Assembly: GCA_016705475.1 (NCBI GenBank)
Contig: JADIYD010000009.1
Location: 295,425 to 359,424, forward strand
DNA: 64,000 nt
Source of the DNA: Betaproteobacteria bacterium
GTDB taxonomy: Bacteria > Pseudomonadota > Gammaproteobacteria > Burkholderiales > Rhodocyclaceae
Direction: 5' to 3'
Below, one piece after another: positions 9,506 through 18,847 of this stretch. A model generated the notes under the pieces. The model was given only the letters and a program-made list of their open reading frames with translations. It made no database searches and had not been told where the DNA came from. The position numbers and the translations under genes are program-made. Position 1 is the stretch's first letter. The number at the start of each line of letters is the position of its first letter.

Positions 9506-10660
9506 ATGATTGAACGACCCGCCGCCGGTGAACGTGCGGTGATCGTTCAGCTTGATTTTGACCAGCCAGATCTTGAAGATCAGCTGGAAGAAGTCCGTTT
9601 GCTGGCCGAGTCGGCAGGAGGCGTGGTCGCTGCAGAGGTGTTCGGTCGGCGTCAAAGCCCTGATCCGAAGACTTTTGCGGGCAAGGGCAAAGTTGATGAA
9701 ATCGGCGCGATGCTGGCGGCTGCTGAGGCAGATCTGGTGATTTTTAATCACGATCTGTCGCCGGCGCAGGAACGGAATCTCGAGCGAGCGCTCAAATGTC
9801 GGGTGATCGACCGTACCAGTCTGATTCTTGATATTTTCGCCTTGCGTGCTTCAAGTGCCGAGGGCAAGTTGCAGGTTGAACTGGCCCAACTCGAACACTT
9901 GTCCACGCGGCTGGTGCGTGGCTGGACACACCTTGAGCGGCAGCGCGGTGGTATCGGTATGCGCGGACCGGGTGAAAAGCAGCTGGAGACGGACCGCCGC
10001 TTGTTGGGTAATCGCGTCAAGTTATTGAAAGACCGGCTTGCAAAACTCTCCCGGCAACGGGGTGTTCAGCGCAAGGCTCGAATGCGCGGCGACGTCCTGA
10101 ACGTTTCTCTTGTTGGCTACACAAATGCCGGCAAGTCAACCTTGTTCAATGCATTGACGCATGCCGGGGTGTTCGCGGCCGATCAGCTATTCGCGACGCT
10201 CGACACGACTTCACGTAAGCTTTGGATCGAAGGCGCTGGCAATATCGTTATTTCCGATACTGTCGGTTTCATCCGTGACTTGCCCCACTCGTTGGTCGAC
10301 GCTTTTCATGCAACGCTTGAGGTGGCAACACATGCGGATTTGCTTTTGCATGTTGTTGATAGCGCTAGTCATGCCCGCGATGAGCAGGTGGACGAAGTTA
10401 ACAAAGTTCTCCGTGAGATTGGTGCAGACTGCGTCAAGCAGCTGGTTGTCTGGAACAAGATAGACCTGACCGAGGCCCAGCCGGGCGTCGAGCGGGATGT
10501 ATATGGTAATATCGCGCGCGTTCGAGTCAGTGCGCGGACTGGAGAAGGCTTGGATTTGTTGCGTGAATCCCTGGCCGAGTATGCCCGAGCCAAGGCTGAT
10601 GCCCGTCAGAAGGCGATAGCTGAAGCTGAATTTGAAGCACAACACGACTACATTAACTGA
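9506..10660 (+). CDS. hflX: Ribosome-associated GTPase HflX
   Basis: GTPase that splits stalled 70S ribosomes, notably under stress. The 384 residues have the N-terminal HflX domain with the glycine-rich signature GGIGMRGPGEKQLETDRR (about residues 150-167) and a G domain with GYTNAGKSTLFNALT, DTVGFI and NKIDL. It lies 63 bases after hfq and 36 bases before hflK. Confidence 0.96.
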   Translation: MIERPAAGERAVIVQLDFDQPDLEDQLEEVRLLAESAGGVVAAEVFGRRQSPDPKTFAGKGKVDEIGAMLAAAEADLVIFNHDLSPAQERNLERALKCRVIDRTSLILDIFALRASSAEGKLQVELAQLEHLSTRLVRGWTHLERQRGGIGMRGPGEKQLETDRRLLGNRVKLLKDRLAKLSRQRGVQRKARMRGDVLNVSLVGYTNAGKSTLFNALTHAGVFAADQLFATLDTTSRKLWIEGAGNIVISDTVGFIRDLPHSLVDAFHATLEVATHADLLLHVVDSASHARDEQVDEVNKVLREIGADCVKQLVVWNKIDLTEAQPGVERDVYGNIARVRVSARTGEGLDLLRESLAEYARAKADARQKAIAEAEFEAQHDYIN

Positions 10661-10696
10661 ATCCCGACATCCATGATCCCGACCTTAGGTATTTTT

Positions 10697-12007
10697 ATGT
10701 CGCTCAATGACCCGCAGTGGGGTAACCGCGGCGGCAATGACGATGACAAATCAGGTGGCAACGGCCCACGCCGACCGAATGACGGCCCGCCTGACCTCGA
10801 AGAGCTATGGCGCGATTTCAATCGCAAATTGTCCGGCATGTTCGGCAAAAAAGGCGGTGGCGGTGGCAACGGCGGTGGTGACGGCCCACGCATGCCAAAT
10901 ATCGATTTCAATCCGAAATTCATCGGTGGTGGCGTCGGCCTCCTGGTCGGACTGGTCGCTGTGGTCTGGCTCGCCTCCGGTTTCTATATCGTTGACGCTT
11001 CGCAGCGCGGCCTTGTGCTCCAGTTCGGTAGCTTCAAGGAAGCGACCGATCCCGGTCTGCGCTGGCGCCTGCCGTATCCGATTCAGTCGCATGAACTGGT
11101 CAATCTGACAGGCGTACGCACCATCGAAATCGGCTATCGTGGCAGCGAGCGCAACAAGGTGCTTAAGGAAGCACTGATGCTGACCGATGACGAGAACATC
11201 GTTAACATCCAGTTTGCCGTCCAGTACATTCTCAAGGACCCGGTCGAGTATTTGTTCAATAACCGATCGACCGATGAAGCCGTGATGGGTGCTGCCGAAT
11301 CGGCAGTTCGTGAAATTGTTGGCAAGAGCAAGATGGATTACGTGCTCTACGAAGGTCGCGAGCAGATCGCCACCCAGGCCGCCAAGCTCATGCAGGACAT
11401 TCTTGATCGTTACCAGAGCGGTATCCTGATTTCCAAGGTGACCATGCAGAACGCCCAGCCACCCGAGCAGGTGCAGTCTGCTTTCGATGATGCCGTGAAG
11501 GCGGGTCAGGATCGCGAGCGCCAGAAAAATGAAGGTCAGGCCTACGCCAACGACGTGATTCCGAAAGCCAAGGGTACGTCGGCGCGGCTGCTTGAAGAAG
11601 CGAATGGCTACAAGCAGCGCGTCATTTCGTCGGCCGAAGGTGATGCCTCGCGCTTCAAGCAGGTGCTGACCGAGTACGCCAAGGCGCCGGAGGTGACCCG
11701 CCAGCGCATGTATTTGGAAACCATGCAGCAAATTTATTCCAACACCAGCAAGGTCTTGGTTGACGCCAAGGGTCAGGGCAACCTCCTGTATTTGCCACTC
11801 GACAAGCTGATGCAGGCCACTGCCGCGACGACGGCAGCTCAGGCGGCACCTGAAGCCTCGGTGGCGCCATCGACGGCCAAACCGACGGCTCCGCTGTCCA
11901 ATGAGGCACCGCCGCAGCTTGAGGCGGCGCCGAAGGTCGGTGGTGGTTCGTATTCTGGAAGTTCGCGCGAAGGTTCGCTGCGTTCGCGTGATCGGGAGGG
12001 ACGGTAA
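10697..12007 (+). CDS. hflK: HflK, SPFH-domain partner of FtsH
   Basis: Membrane protein that forms the HflKC cage around the FtsH protease. From the chosen ATG the protein has 436 residues. It has a Gly/Asn/Asp-rich N-terminus, one membrane segment (GVGLLVGLVAVVWLASGFYIV), an SPFH domain and a Pro/Ala-rich tail. An upstream in-frame ATG at 10673 exists, but MSLNDPQWG is the conserved family start and AGGT lies seven bases before 10697. The stop overlaps hflC by one base. Confidence 0.93.
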   Translation: MSLNDPQWGNRGGNDDDKSGGNGPRRPNDGPPDLEELWRDFNRKLSGMFGKKGGGGGNGGGDGPRMPNIDFNPKFIGGGVGLLVGLVAVVWLASGFYIVDASQRGLVLQFGSFKEATDPGLRWRLPYPIQSHELVNLTGVRTIEIGYRGSERNKVLKEALMLTDDENIVNIQFAVQYILKDPVEYLFNNRSTDEAVMGAAESAVREIVGKSKMDYVLYEGREQIATQAAKLMQDILDRYQSGILISKVTMQNAQPPEQVQSAFDDAVKAGQDRERQKNEGQAYANDVIPKAKGTSARLLEEANGYKQRVISSAEGDASRFKQVLTEYAKAPEVTRQRMYLETMQQIYSNTSKVLVDAKGQGNLLYLPLDKLMQATAATTAAQAAPEASVAPSTAKPTAPLSNEAPPQLEAAPKVGGGSYSGSSREGSLRSRDREGR

Positions 12008-12894
12008 TGAGTCCGCGTATTAATTTGTTGGGGGCAGTTCTCGCCACCGTCCTGGTCGTCTTGGCCATGTCGATATTTACTGTCGATCAGCGCCAGTACG
12101 CTGTCGTTTTCCAGTTGGGTGAGGTCAAGCGGGCGATCAGCGAGCCGGGTCTCTATTTCAAGATCCCGATGGTCCAGAATGTTCGCTATTTCGAGAAGCG
12201 AATCATCACGCTGGATAATGCCGAGCCGGAACGTTTCATTACGTCTGAAAAGAAGAATGTGCTGGTTGATTCCTATATCAAATGGCGCATTGTCGATCCC
12301 CAGCTCTACTACATTTCGGTGGGTGGGGATGAGTCGCGGGCCAAGACCCGTCTGAATCAGACGGTCAACGCCGGACTGCGCGAAGAATTCGGCAAGCGTA
12401 CGGTGCATGATGTCGTTTCCGGCGAGCGTGACCAAGTCATGAACCAGATGCGCGAAAAGGCTGACATTGATGCACGCAAGATCGGTGTCCAGATCGTTGA
12501 CGTGCGTCTCAAGCGCGTCGAGTTGCCCACCGAAGTCAGCGAAGCCGTTTATCGCCGCATGGAAGCCGAGCGCAAGCGGGTGGCCAACGAACTGCGTTCA
12601 GAAGGTTCGGCCGAAGCTGAAAAGATCCGTGCGGACGCCGATCGTCAGCGCGAAATTATTGTCGCCGAAGCCTATCGCGATGCCCAGAAGATCAAGGGTG
12701 AGGGCGATGCCAAGGCGACCAACACCTATGCTCAGGCCTTTGGCCAGAATGCCGAGTTCTACGCCTTCTATCGCAGTCTCGAAGCGTATCGCGGCAGCTT
12801 CAAGAGTAAGGGTGATGTGCTGGTCATCGAACCCAGTTCGGACTTCTTCAAGTACATGAAGAGTGGCGGACGTGGTGCTGACAAAGGCAAATGA
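12007..12894 (+). CDS. hflC: HflC, SPFH-domain partner of FtsH
   Basis: Second subunit of the HflKC complex. The 295 residues start with a membrane anchor (NLLGAVLATVLVVLAMSIFTV) followed by the SPFH/band-7 domain (DQRQYAVVFQLGEVKRAI) and a long charged helical region rich in Ala, Glu and Arg (AEAEKIRADADRQREIIVAEAYRDA). It overlaps hflK by one base and the next gene by four bases, so HflK and HflC are probably made in matched amounts. Confidence 0.96.
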   Translation: MSPRINLLGAVLATVLVVLAMSIFTVDQRQYAVVFQLGEVKRAISEPGLYFKIPMVQNVRYFEKRIITLDNAEPERFITSEKKNVLVDSYIKWRIVDPQLYYISVGGDESRAKTRLNQTVNAGLREEFGKRTVHDVVSGERDQVMNQMREKADIDARKIGVQIVDVRLKRVELPTEVSEAVYRRMEAERKRVANELRSEGSAEAEKIRADADRQREIIVAEAYRDAQKIKGEGDAKATNTYAQAFGQNAEFYAFYRSLEAYRGSFKSKGDVLVIEPSSDFFKYMKSGGRGADKGK

Positions 12895-13076
12895 TCTCTA
12901 CCTTACTGATTGCCTTCGCGCTCATGCTGGTGCTCGAAGGCCTCATGCCCTTTATTGCGCCTGCGGCCTGGCGTGAAACGTTCCGTCGCCTCATTCAGCT
13001 ATCCGATGGGCAGATCCGCTTTATCGGTCTGACTTCGATGCTGATTGGCCTAATCCTGTTGATTGTTTTCTCATGA
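12891..13076 (+). CDS. DUF2065 small inner-membrane protein (YjeT family)
   Basis: A 61-residue protein with two hydrophobic segments (LLIAFALMLVLEGLMPFIAP and FIGLTSMLIGLILLIVF) joined by WRETFRRLIQLSDGQIR, the usual DUF2065 layout. It starts inside the end of hflC and its stop overlaps the hisZ start, so it is embedded in the operon. The family is conserved downstream of hflC in proteobacteria and its function is unknown. Confidence 0.88.
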   Translation: MISTLLIAFALMLVLEGLMPFIAPAAWRETFRRLIQLSDGQIRFIGLTSMLIGLILLIVFS

Positions 13077-14227
13077 ACTGGCTGTTACCTGAGTACCTTG
13101 CCGATGCGTTGCCTGCGGAAGCAGCTCGTATCGAGAGCATGCGCCGAGTTGTGCTCGACCATTGTCGTGGTCATGGCTACGAACTGGTCATGCCACCGAT
13201 GTTGGAATATCTTGAGTCCTTGCTGACCGGTGCCGGCCAGGATCTGAAACTGCGTACTTTCAAGCTGGTCGATCAGCTGTCGGGACGGACCATGGGGGTT
13301 CGTGCAGACATCACGCCGCAGGCTGCGCGCATTGATGCACATCTGCTTAACCATCAGGGGGTGACTCGCCTGTGTTACTGCGGTAGCGTGCTGCATACGC
13401 TGCCTGCAACGATTTCAGCTGGCCGCGAGCCGGTTCAGATTGGTGCTGAGCTCTATGGTTTTGCAGGGATCGAGGCTGATCTCGACGTTATTCGTTTAAT
13501 GGCTGGGGCGTTCGAGCGGGTAAAGCTGCCGGTTAGTCGTATTGACCTCGGCCACGTTGGAATCTTTCAGGCCTTGGCTGAGGCGGCTGGTCTGCCGCAG
13601 GAAGCCGAGGACGCACTTTTGAGCCTACTGCAGGCCAAGGATGTGCCGGGACTGGAAGAGGCCTGTGTCAATGTGCCGTCGCCTTATCGCGAAGCCCTGC
13701 AACGATTGCCGCAACTCTACGGTGGCGCAGAAGTGCTTGACCGGGCAGAAGCAGAGTTGCCTGCCCTGCCAGCGATTACGGCTGCTCTGAGCGGTCTGCG
13801 CCACTTATTGGACGGCGCGCCTGATCTGCCTTTCTCGATTGACCTTTCCGACCTGCGTGGTTACCACTATCACAATGGCGTTGTCTTCGCTGCATACTGT
13901 CCGGGCTACCCGGTGGCAATTGCGATGGGCGGTCGTTACGATGGTGCCGGCAAAGCCTTTGGCCGCGCACGCCCTGCGACCGGGTTTTCAATGGATTTGC
14001 GTGAAGTGGCGCGTCTGGCACCAGCGGGAAAGTCAAATGGTGCGATCCTGGCCCCCCATGCCGGACACGATGCGCGTTTGGCTGCCCATATTGCTGCGCT
14101 ACGCGAACAAGGCGAAATTGTTGTCCAGCTACTACCCGGCGAAACAGCCTGTGAAGGTCCGGTCTGTGACCGAAAAATGGCGTTGGTGGGCGAACACTGG
14201 ATTATTGAAGCGATACAAGAGGATTAA
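13073..14227 (+). CDS. hisZ: ATP phosphoribosyltransferase regulatory subunit HisZ
   Basis: HisRS-like subunit that activates the short-form HisG at the first step of histidine synthesis. The 384 residues follow the class II synthetase fold (YELVMPPMLEYLESLL, MGVRADITPQAARIDAH, GYHYHNGVVFAAYCPGY, GGRYDGAGKAFGRARPATGFSMDL) but lack the tRNA-charging signature and anticodon domain of HisS at 4708. Location between hflC/DUF2065 and purA is the standard context. Confidence 0.93.
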   Translation: MNWLLPEYLADALPAEAARIESMRRVVLDHCRGHGYELVMPPMLEYLESLLTGAGQDLKLRTFKLVDQLSGRTMGVRADITPQAARIDAHLLNHQGVTRLCYCGSVLHTLPATISAGREPVQIGAELYGFAGIEADLDVIRLMAGAFERVKLPVSRIDLGHVGIFQALAEAAGLPQEAEDALLSLLQAKDVPGLEEACVNVPSPYREALQRLPQLYGGAEVLDRAEAELPALPAITAALSGLRHLLDGAPDLPFSIDLSDLRGYHYHNGVVFAAYCPGYPVAIAMGGRYDGAGKAFGRARPATGFSMDLREVARLAPAGKSNGAILAPHAGHDARLAAHIAALREQGEIVVQLLPGETACEGPVCDRKMALVGEHWIIEAIQED

Positions 14228-14230
14228 AAA

Positions 14231-15541
14231 ATGGCAAAGAATGTCATCGTGGTGGGTACGCAGTGGGGCGACGAAGGAAAGGGCAAAATCGTCGACTGGC
14301 TAACCGATCACGCCAGAGGGGTTGTGCGTTTTCAGGGTGGCCATAACGCAGGCCACACATTGGTTGTGGGCGAGCAGGTTTACAAGCTGAACCTGGTGCC
14401 TTCGGGCATCGTTCGCGAAGGCGTCGAATGCTATATCGGCAATGGTGTCGTGCTCGACATCCACCACCTGCTGTCGGAAATTGCCGAACTGGAAAAGGGC
14501 GGTATCGACGTTCGGTCGCGCCTGAAGATCAGTCCGGGATGCCCGTTGATCCTGCCGTACCACTCTGCCATCGACAAGGCCCGCGAAGGAGCCAAGTCGG
14601 AAGACAAGAAAATTGGCACGACCGGCAAGGGTATTGGTCCGACCTACGAGGACAAGGTTTCCCGCCGTGGCCTGCGCGTCTATGACCTGTTCCAGCCAGA
14701 ACGTTTCGCCGAGAAGCTGAAGGAAGTGCTCGAGTATCACAACTTCGTGCTGACCCAGTATTTCAAGGCGCCAGCCGTTGATTTTCAGGCGGTTTATGAT
14801 CAGGCGATGGCCGATGCCGAGCAGATTCGGCCGATGGTCACCGATGTCTCCGCTGCGCTTTACGCCGCCAACAAGGCCGGTGCCAACCTGTTGTTCGAAG
14901 GTGCACAGGGCACGCTGCTCGACATCGATCACGGAACGTATCCGTTCGTCACCTCATCGAATTGCGTTGCCGGCCAGGCTTCTGCAGGGGCGGGCATTGG
15001 CCCGGGCATGTTGCACTACGTGCTGGGTATTACCAAGGCTTACTGCACTCGCGTCGGCGGCGGTCCCTTCCCCAGCGAACTGGATATCGAGACCGAGGGT
15101 GTGCCTGGTTATCAGATGTCGCAGGTTGGTCGTGAATTTGGCACCGTTACGGGCCGCAAGCGTCGTTGTGGCTGGTTCGATGCCGCAGCACTGCGTCGCT
15201 CGGGTCGTATCAATGGCCTGACAGGGCTTTGCATCACCAAGCTTGACGTTCTTGATGGCCTCAAGGAACTGAGCATCTGCACCGGCTACAAGCTGGATGG
15301 CAAGACGATAGATCTGCTGCCCATCGGTGCCGATGAAGTCGCCCGTTGCGTGCCTATCTACGAAACGATGCCGGGCTGGAGCGGCACAACCTTCGGCGTC
15401 AAGCGCTGGGAAGACCTGCCGGCCGAAGCTCAGGCCTATCTGAATCGTCTTGAGCAGTTGTGCGAAGTGCCCATTGCGATCGTGTCGACCGGCCCAGAGC
15501 GCGATGAAACCATCCTCAAACAGCATCCGTTCAACAATTAA
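14231..15541 (+). CDS. purA: Adenylosuccinate synthetase
   Basis: Joins IMP and aspartate with GTP to make adenylosuccinate, the committed step to AMP. The 436 residues carry the GTP-binding GDEGKGKIVDWL, the catalytic GHNAGHTLV, the IMP-binding TTGKGIGPTYEDK and the signature around GRRKRRCGW-like residues 305-315 (VTGRKRRCGWFDAAAL). It is the last gene of the left-hand co-directional block and is followed by a strong terminator hairpin. Confidence 0.97.
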   Translation: MAKNVIVVGTQWGDEGKGKIVDWLTDHARGVVRFQGGHNAGHTLVVGEQVYKLNLVPSGIVREGVECYIGNGVVLDIHHLLSEIAELEKGGIDVRSRLKISPGCPLILPYHSAIDKAREGAKSEDKKIGTTGKGIGPTYEDKVSRRGLRVYDLFQPERFAEKLKEVLEYHNFVLTQYFKAPAVDFQAVYDQAMADAEQIRPMVTDVSAALYAANKAGANLLFEGAQGTLLDIDHGTYPFVTSSNCVAGQASAGAGIGPGMLHYVLGITKAYCTRVGGGPFPSELDIETEGVPGYQMSQVGREFGTVTGRKRRCGWFDAAALRRSGRINGLTGLCITKLDVLDGLKELSICTGYKLDGKTIDLLPIGADEVARCVPIYETMPGWSGTTFGVKRWEDLPAEAQAYLNRLEQLCEVPIAIVSTGPERDETILKQHPFNN

Positions 15542-15563
15542 GCGAATATCGCCGATTGTGAAA

Positions 15564-15594
15564 AACGGGCCCTTTCGGGCCCGTTCTGCTTTTA
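15564..15594 (+). terminator. Intrinsic terminator after purA (probably bidirectional)
   Basis: A perfect 9-bp stem, AACGGGCCC / GGGCCCGTT with loop TTTC, spans 15564-15585 and is followed by CTGCTTTT. On the other strand the 3' side ends in TTTTTCAC, so it can also end transcription of the convergent gene at 15592-15990. Confidence 0.85.
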
Positions 15595-15990
15595 GCGTGC
15601 GGGTACTGCCTGCCAGCCTTCGGGGCATGCGTTGGTATTGGGATAATATTGGCCAGACGAGCCGCAGTAATACCAGGTTCCGTATTCAGCCGGCGCCGGG
15701 CGGGGTGCGGCGCTATAGTAGGCCGGTTCGGGAGTGTAGCTGTAGACGGGGGTCTGGCTATAACTGTACACAGGCGCGGCAGCATAGCTATGCTGAGAGG
15801 CAACTGCTGCACCAATGGCCAGGCCTGCAATCGCCAGAACGGCAGCCGGGCCTGCCCAGCCGTGGCCGCCCCGTTCTCCATGATGTCCATGGCCGTGTCC
15901 GCCGTGACGATATCCTCTGTCTGCCAGGGCAGATGTGGTTGCGGTTGCAGCCAGCGTGGCGGCGATAAACAGGGCAGTAATTTTTTTCAT
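15592..15990 (-). CDS. Secreted Gly/His/Tyr-rich protein of unknown function
   Basis: A 132-residue protein with a clear signal peptide (MKKITALFIAATLAATATTSALA). It continues with a Gly/His cluster (RHGGHGHGHHGERGGHG), an Ala/Gly hydrophobic segment (GPAAVLAIAGLAIGAAVAS) of glycine-zipper appearance, a Tyr/Ser/Pro segment and a cysteine-containing end (WYYCGSSGQYYPNTNACPEGW). An upstream in-frame ATG exists, but the signal peptide sets the start at 15990. The His cluster could bind metal; this is inference. I do not recognise the family beyond small secreted proteobacterial proteins with a similar C-terminus. Confidence 0.8.
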   Translation of the reverse strand: MKKITALFIAATLAATATTSALADRGYRHGGHGHGHHGERGGHGWAGPAAVLAIAGLAIGAAVASQHSYAAAPVYSYSQTPVYSYTPEPAYYSAAPRPAPAEYGTWYYCGSSGQYYPNTNACPEGWQAVPAR

Positions 15991-16180
15991 GGTTTTGACT
16001 CGTATTTGTCGTTTGGACAAGCCGAATAACGCGGGACGTGGCAGGAAGATGACCCGTGCTGTGTACGCAAGTGTTAGCAATTGTTACGGCCGTACGGCGA
16101 AGCATGTGCTATGAGACAATGCGCTTGCGATTGGCAATCGGCCGTGTTGGCCGGTTACCGAAGCCCGGCGGCAGAAATGA

Positions 16181-16207
16181 AAAAAGGCCTTGTTTTAACA
16201 AGGCCTT
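16181..16207 (-). terminator. Intrinsic terminator of the tRNA-Leu gene
   Basis: A perfect 9-bp stem AAGGCCTTG / CAAGGCCTT with a six-base loop lies 14 bases beyond the tRNA 3' end. On the minus strand it is followed by a run of T residues (complement of the A run at 16181-16185). Confidence 0.85.
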
Positions 16208-16220
16208 CTATCAAAATCGC

Positions 16221-16305
<85 letters not shown>

Positions 16306-16324
16306 ACAGGTGCGAAGAGCCGCC

Positions 16325-16352
16325 ATTATAGAGAAAGAAGAACTGATGTCAA
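16325..16352 (-). promoter_or_regulatory. Consensus sigma-70 promoter of tRNA-Leu, overlapping the rnr start codon
   Basis: On the minus strand a perfect TTGACA (16352-16347) and a perfect TATAAT (16330-16325) are separated by 16 bases. The -10 box ends 19 bases before the tRNA 5' end. The -35 box lies over the rnr ATG (16346-16348), so this promoter and the rnr translation start share bases on opposite strands. Confidence 0.85.
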
Positions 16353-18832
16353 GAAAAAAACTATCAAAAATCCGTCGTGCAGATCCCTTCTTCGAGCGTG
16401 AATTGGCTCGCTACGAGTTCCCTTTGCCTTCGCGTGAATATGTCTCGCAGGTGCTGGCTGACGAAGGTCGGCCTGTTGAGTTTCATGAGCTTATCGAGTT
16501 GCTGGATATCACCACTACTGAGCGCGAGATGTTCCAGCGTCGCCTGGGTGCCATGGAGCGCGAAGGTCAGTTGATGCGCAACCGCAAGGGCGCTTACATC
16601 CTGCCCGAACGGGCCAGTCTGACACCGGGGCGTATCCAGGGGCATCCGGATGGGTATGGTTTCCTGATTCCCGATGATGGTAGTGCAGATATCTTCCTTG
16701 ATCAGCACCAGATGGGGAAAGTGCTGCATGGTGACCGGGCGCTAGTTCGGGTTACCGGCATTGACCGCAAGGGTCGTCCCGAGGGTGGCATTGTCGAGGT
16801 GACCGAGCGGGTCAATACACGAATTGTTGGCCGGGTTTTCGTCGAGCATGGTGTCGTCGTGGTGGCACCCGAAAACAAGCGTATTTCCCAGGACATTCTG
16901 GTGCCGCCCGTGCCGAAGGCCAAGGACAAGCCGCAGTCCGGACAGGTGGTGATGGTCGAGATCATCGAGCAGCCGAGCAAGTTCTCGCAGCCGATCGGCA
17001 AGATCATCGAGGTCCTTGGTAATTACGCCGATCCGGGCATGGAGATTGAGATTGCCCTGCGCAAGCACGATCTGCCTTTCGAGTTTTCCAAATCGGCGCT
17101 GGATGAGAACAAGGCTTTGCCCGACAAGGTGACCAAAGCCGATCTCAAAGGCCGTGTCGATTTGCGCGATGTGGCGCTGGTCACCATCGACGGCGAAACG
17201 GCGCGCGATTTCGACGATGCAGTCTATTGCGAAAAGAAGGGGCGCGGCTGGCGCCTGATCGTGGCGATTGCTGACGTGTCGCATTACGTCAAGCCGGGCA
17301 TGGCGCTTGACCGCGAGGCTGTGGAACGCGGTAACTCGGTCTATTTTCCGCGGCGGGTGATCCCGATGCTGCCCGAGAAGCTTTCCAACGGTATCTGTTC
17401 ATTGAATCCTGATGTCGAGCGCATGGCCATGGTCTGCGATATGGAGATCAGCTCGACGGGCAAGATTGGCAAATACAAGTTCTATCCGGCCGTGTTCAAG
17501 TCACACGCACGCCTGACCTACAACCTCGTCTGGTCGTGGTTGTCTGGTGAAAAAGAGCCTGAATCCGATGTCCACCGCAGCGTTCTGCCTCACGTGCAGA
17601 ATCTCTACAAGTTGTTCGCCGCCTTGCACAAGGCGCGTGCTCAGCGCGGGGCGATTGACTTCGAGACGACCGAAACGCAGATGCTGTTCAACGAACAGGG
17701 CAAGATTGAAAACATCGTGCCCGTGGTGCGCAACGATGCACACCGGATCATCGAGGAGTGCATGCTGGCGGCCAATGTCTGCGCCTCTGAATTTCTTGCG
17801 GAGCACAAGCAAACCTGTCTGTACCGTGTTCACGCCGTGCCATCGGAGGAAAAGCTGGCCAACCTGCGTACCTTCCTGGGCGAGTTCGGGCTGGCGTTGG
17901 GTGGCGGCGATGATCCGCAGGCAAAGGATTACGCCATCCTGCTTGAAAAGGTCAAGCTACGTCCCGACTTCCAGTTGCTGCAGACGGTGATGCTGCGGTC
18001 GCTGCGCCAGGCGATGTACAGCCCGGACAATGTCGGGCACTTCGGTCTGGCCTACGAGCACTACACGCATTTCACGTCGCCGATCCGGCGCTATCCTGAC
18101 CTGCTGGTACATCGTGCTATCAAGGCCGTGCTGGCTGGTGAGACCTATACGCCTGATCGCTCGTGGGATGACATCGGCCTGCAGTGCTCAAGCACCGAGC
18201 GTCGCGCCGACGAAGCGACCCGCGATGTCGAGAACTGGCTGAAGACCTTCTTCATGAAGGAACGCATCGGTGAGGAGTTTGACGGGACCATTTCCGGCGT
18301 TACTGCGTTTGGCATTTTCGTGGCGCTCGATGCCGTTTATATCGAAGGCCTGGTGCATGTATCCGAACTGGGGGCTGATTACTTCCAGTTCGATAACATC
18401 AAGCACCAGATGCTCGGTGAGCGGACGGGACAGCGTTTCCGTCTCGGCGACCGGGTGCGGGTCAAGCTGGTGCGCGCCGATCTCGAATCGAACCGGATCG
18501 ATTTCGTGCTGGCGGGAACAGAGAAGGCCTACGCCGGCAAAAGAACCCTGCCAAAGGCGGCGGTTAAGCCGACTGGGCTTAGGCCCGCGGCCAACGCAGT
18601 CGGGACACGGGCTCCCGTCGCCAAGGCGCCGACGAAATCGGATAAACCAGTTGCCAAGCCCACGGCCAAGCCGGCAGTCAAAAAGACTGCTGCAAAAAAG
18701 TCAGCTAAGCCAGTGGTCAAGGGCGTAGCCAAACCTGTTGCGAAAAAATCAGCTGCCAAGAAATCGGCGGCGCCGCGCAGCAAGATCGCTGGCGCCAAGC
18801 CGGCTAAAAAGGCAGCGCCCAAGAAACGCTGA
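16346..18832 (+). CDS. rnr: Ribonuclease R
   Basis: 3'-5' exoribonuclease of the RNase II/R family that degrades structured RNA. From the ATG at 16346 the protein has 828 residues: an N-terminal HTH-like region, cold-shock domains, the RNB catalytic domain (about 250-590, with DGETARDFDDAVYCEKKGRGWRLIVAIADVSHYV holding the Asp ligands), an S1 domain (DGTISGVTAFGIFVALDAVYIEGLVHVSELG) and a Lys/Ala/Pro-rich tail (about 730-828). The open frame extends upstream to 16223, but that part is antisense to the tRNA. The MSRKKLSKIRR start follows GAAAGAAG and is the sensible choice. Confidence 0.95.
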   Translation: MSRKKLSKIRRADPFFERELARYEFPLPSREYVSQVLADEGRPVEFHELIELLDITTTEREMFQRRLGAMEREGQLMRNRKGAYILPERASLTPGRIQGHPDGYGFLIPDDGSADIFLDQHQMGKVLHGDRALVRVTGIDRKGRPEGGIVEVTERVNTRIVGRVFVEHGVVVVAPENKRISQDILVPPVPKAKDKPQSGQVVMVEIIEQPSKFSQPIGKIIEVLGNYADPGMEIEIALRKHDLPFEFSKSALDENKALPDKVTKADLKGRVDLRDVALVTIDGETARDFDDAVYCEKKGRGWRLIVAIADVSHYVKPGMALDREAVERGNSVYFPRRVIPMLPEKLSNGICSLNPDVERMAMVCDMEISSTGKIGKYKFYPAVFKSHARLTYNLVWSWLSGEKEPESDVHRSVLPHVQNLYKLFAALHKARAQRGAIDFETTETQMLFNEQGKIENIVPVVRNDAHRIIEECMLAANVCASEFLAEHKQTCLYRVHAVPSEEKLANLRTFLGEFGLALGGGDDPQAKDYAILLEKVKLRPDFQLLQTVMLRSLRQAMYSPDNVGHFGLAYEHYTHFTSPIRRYPDLLVHRAIKAVLAGETYTPDRSWDDIGLQCSSTERRADEATRDVENWLKTFFMKERIGEEFDGTISGVTAFGIFVALDAVYIEGLVHVSELGADYFQFDNIKHQMLGERTGQRFRLGDRVRVKLVRADLESNRIDFVLAGTEKAYAGKRTLPKAAVKPTGLRPAANAVGTRAPVAKAPTKSDKPVAKPTAKPAVKKTAAKKSAKPVVKGVAKPVAKKSAAKKSAAPRSKIAGAKPAKKAAPKKR

Positions 18833-18847
18833 CCGACGCTGTTGTGC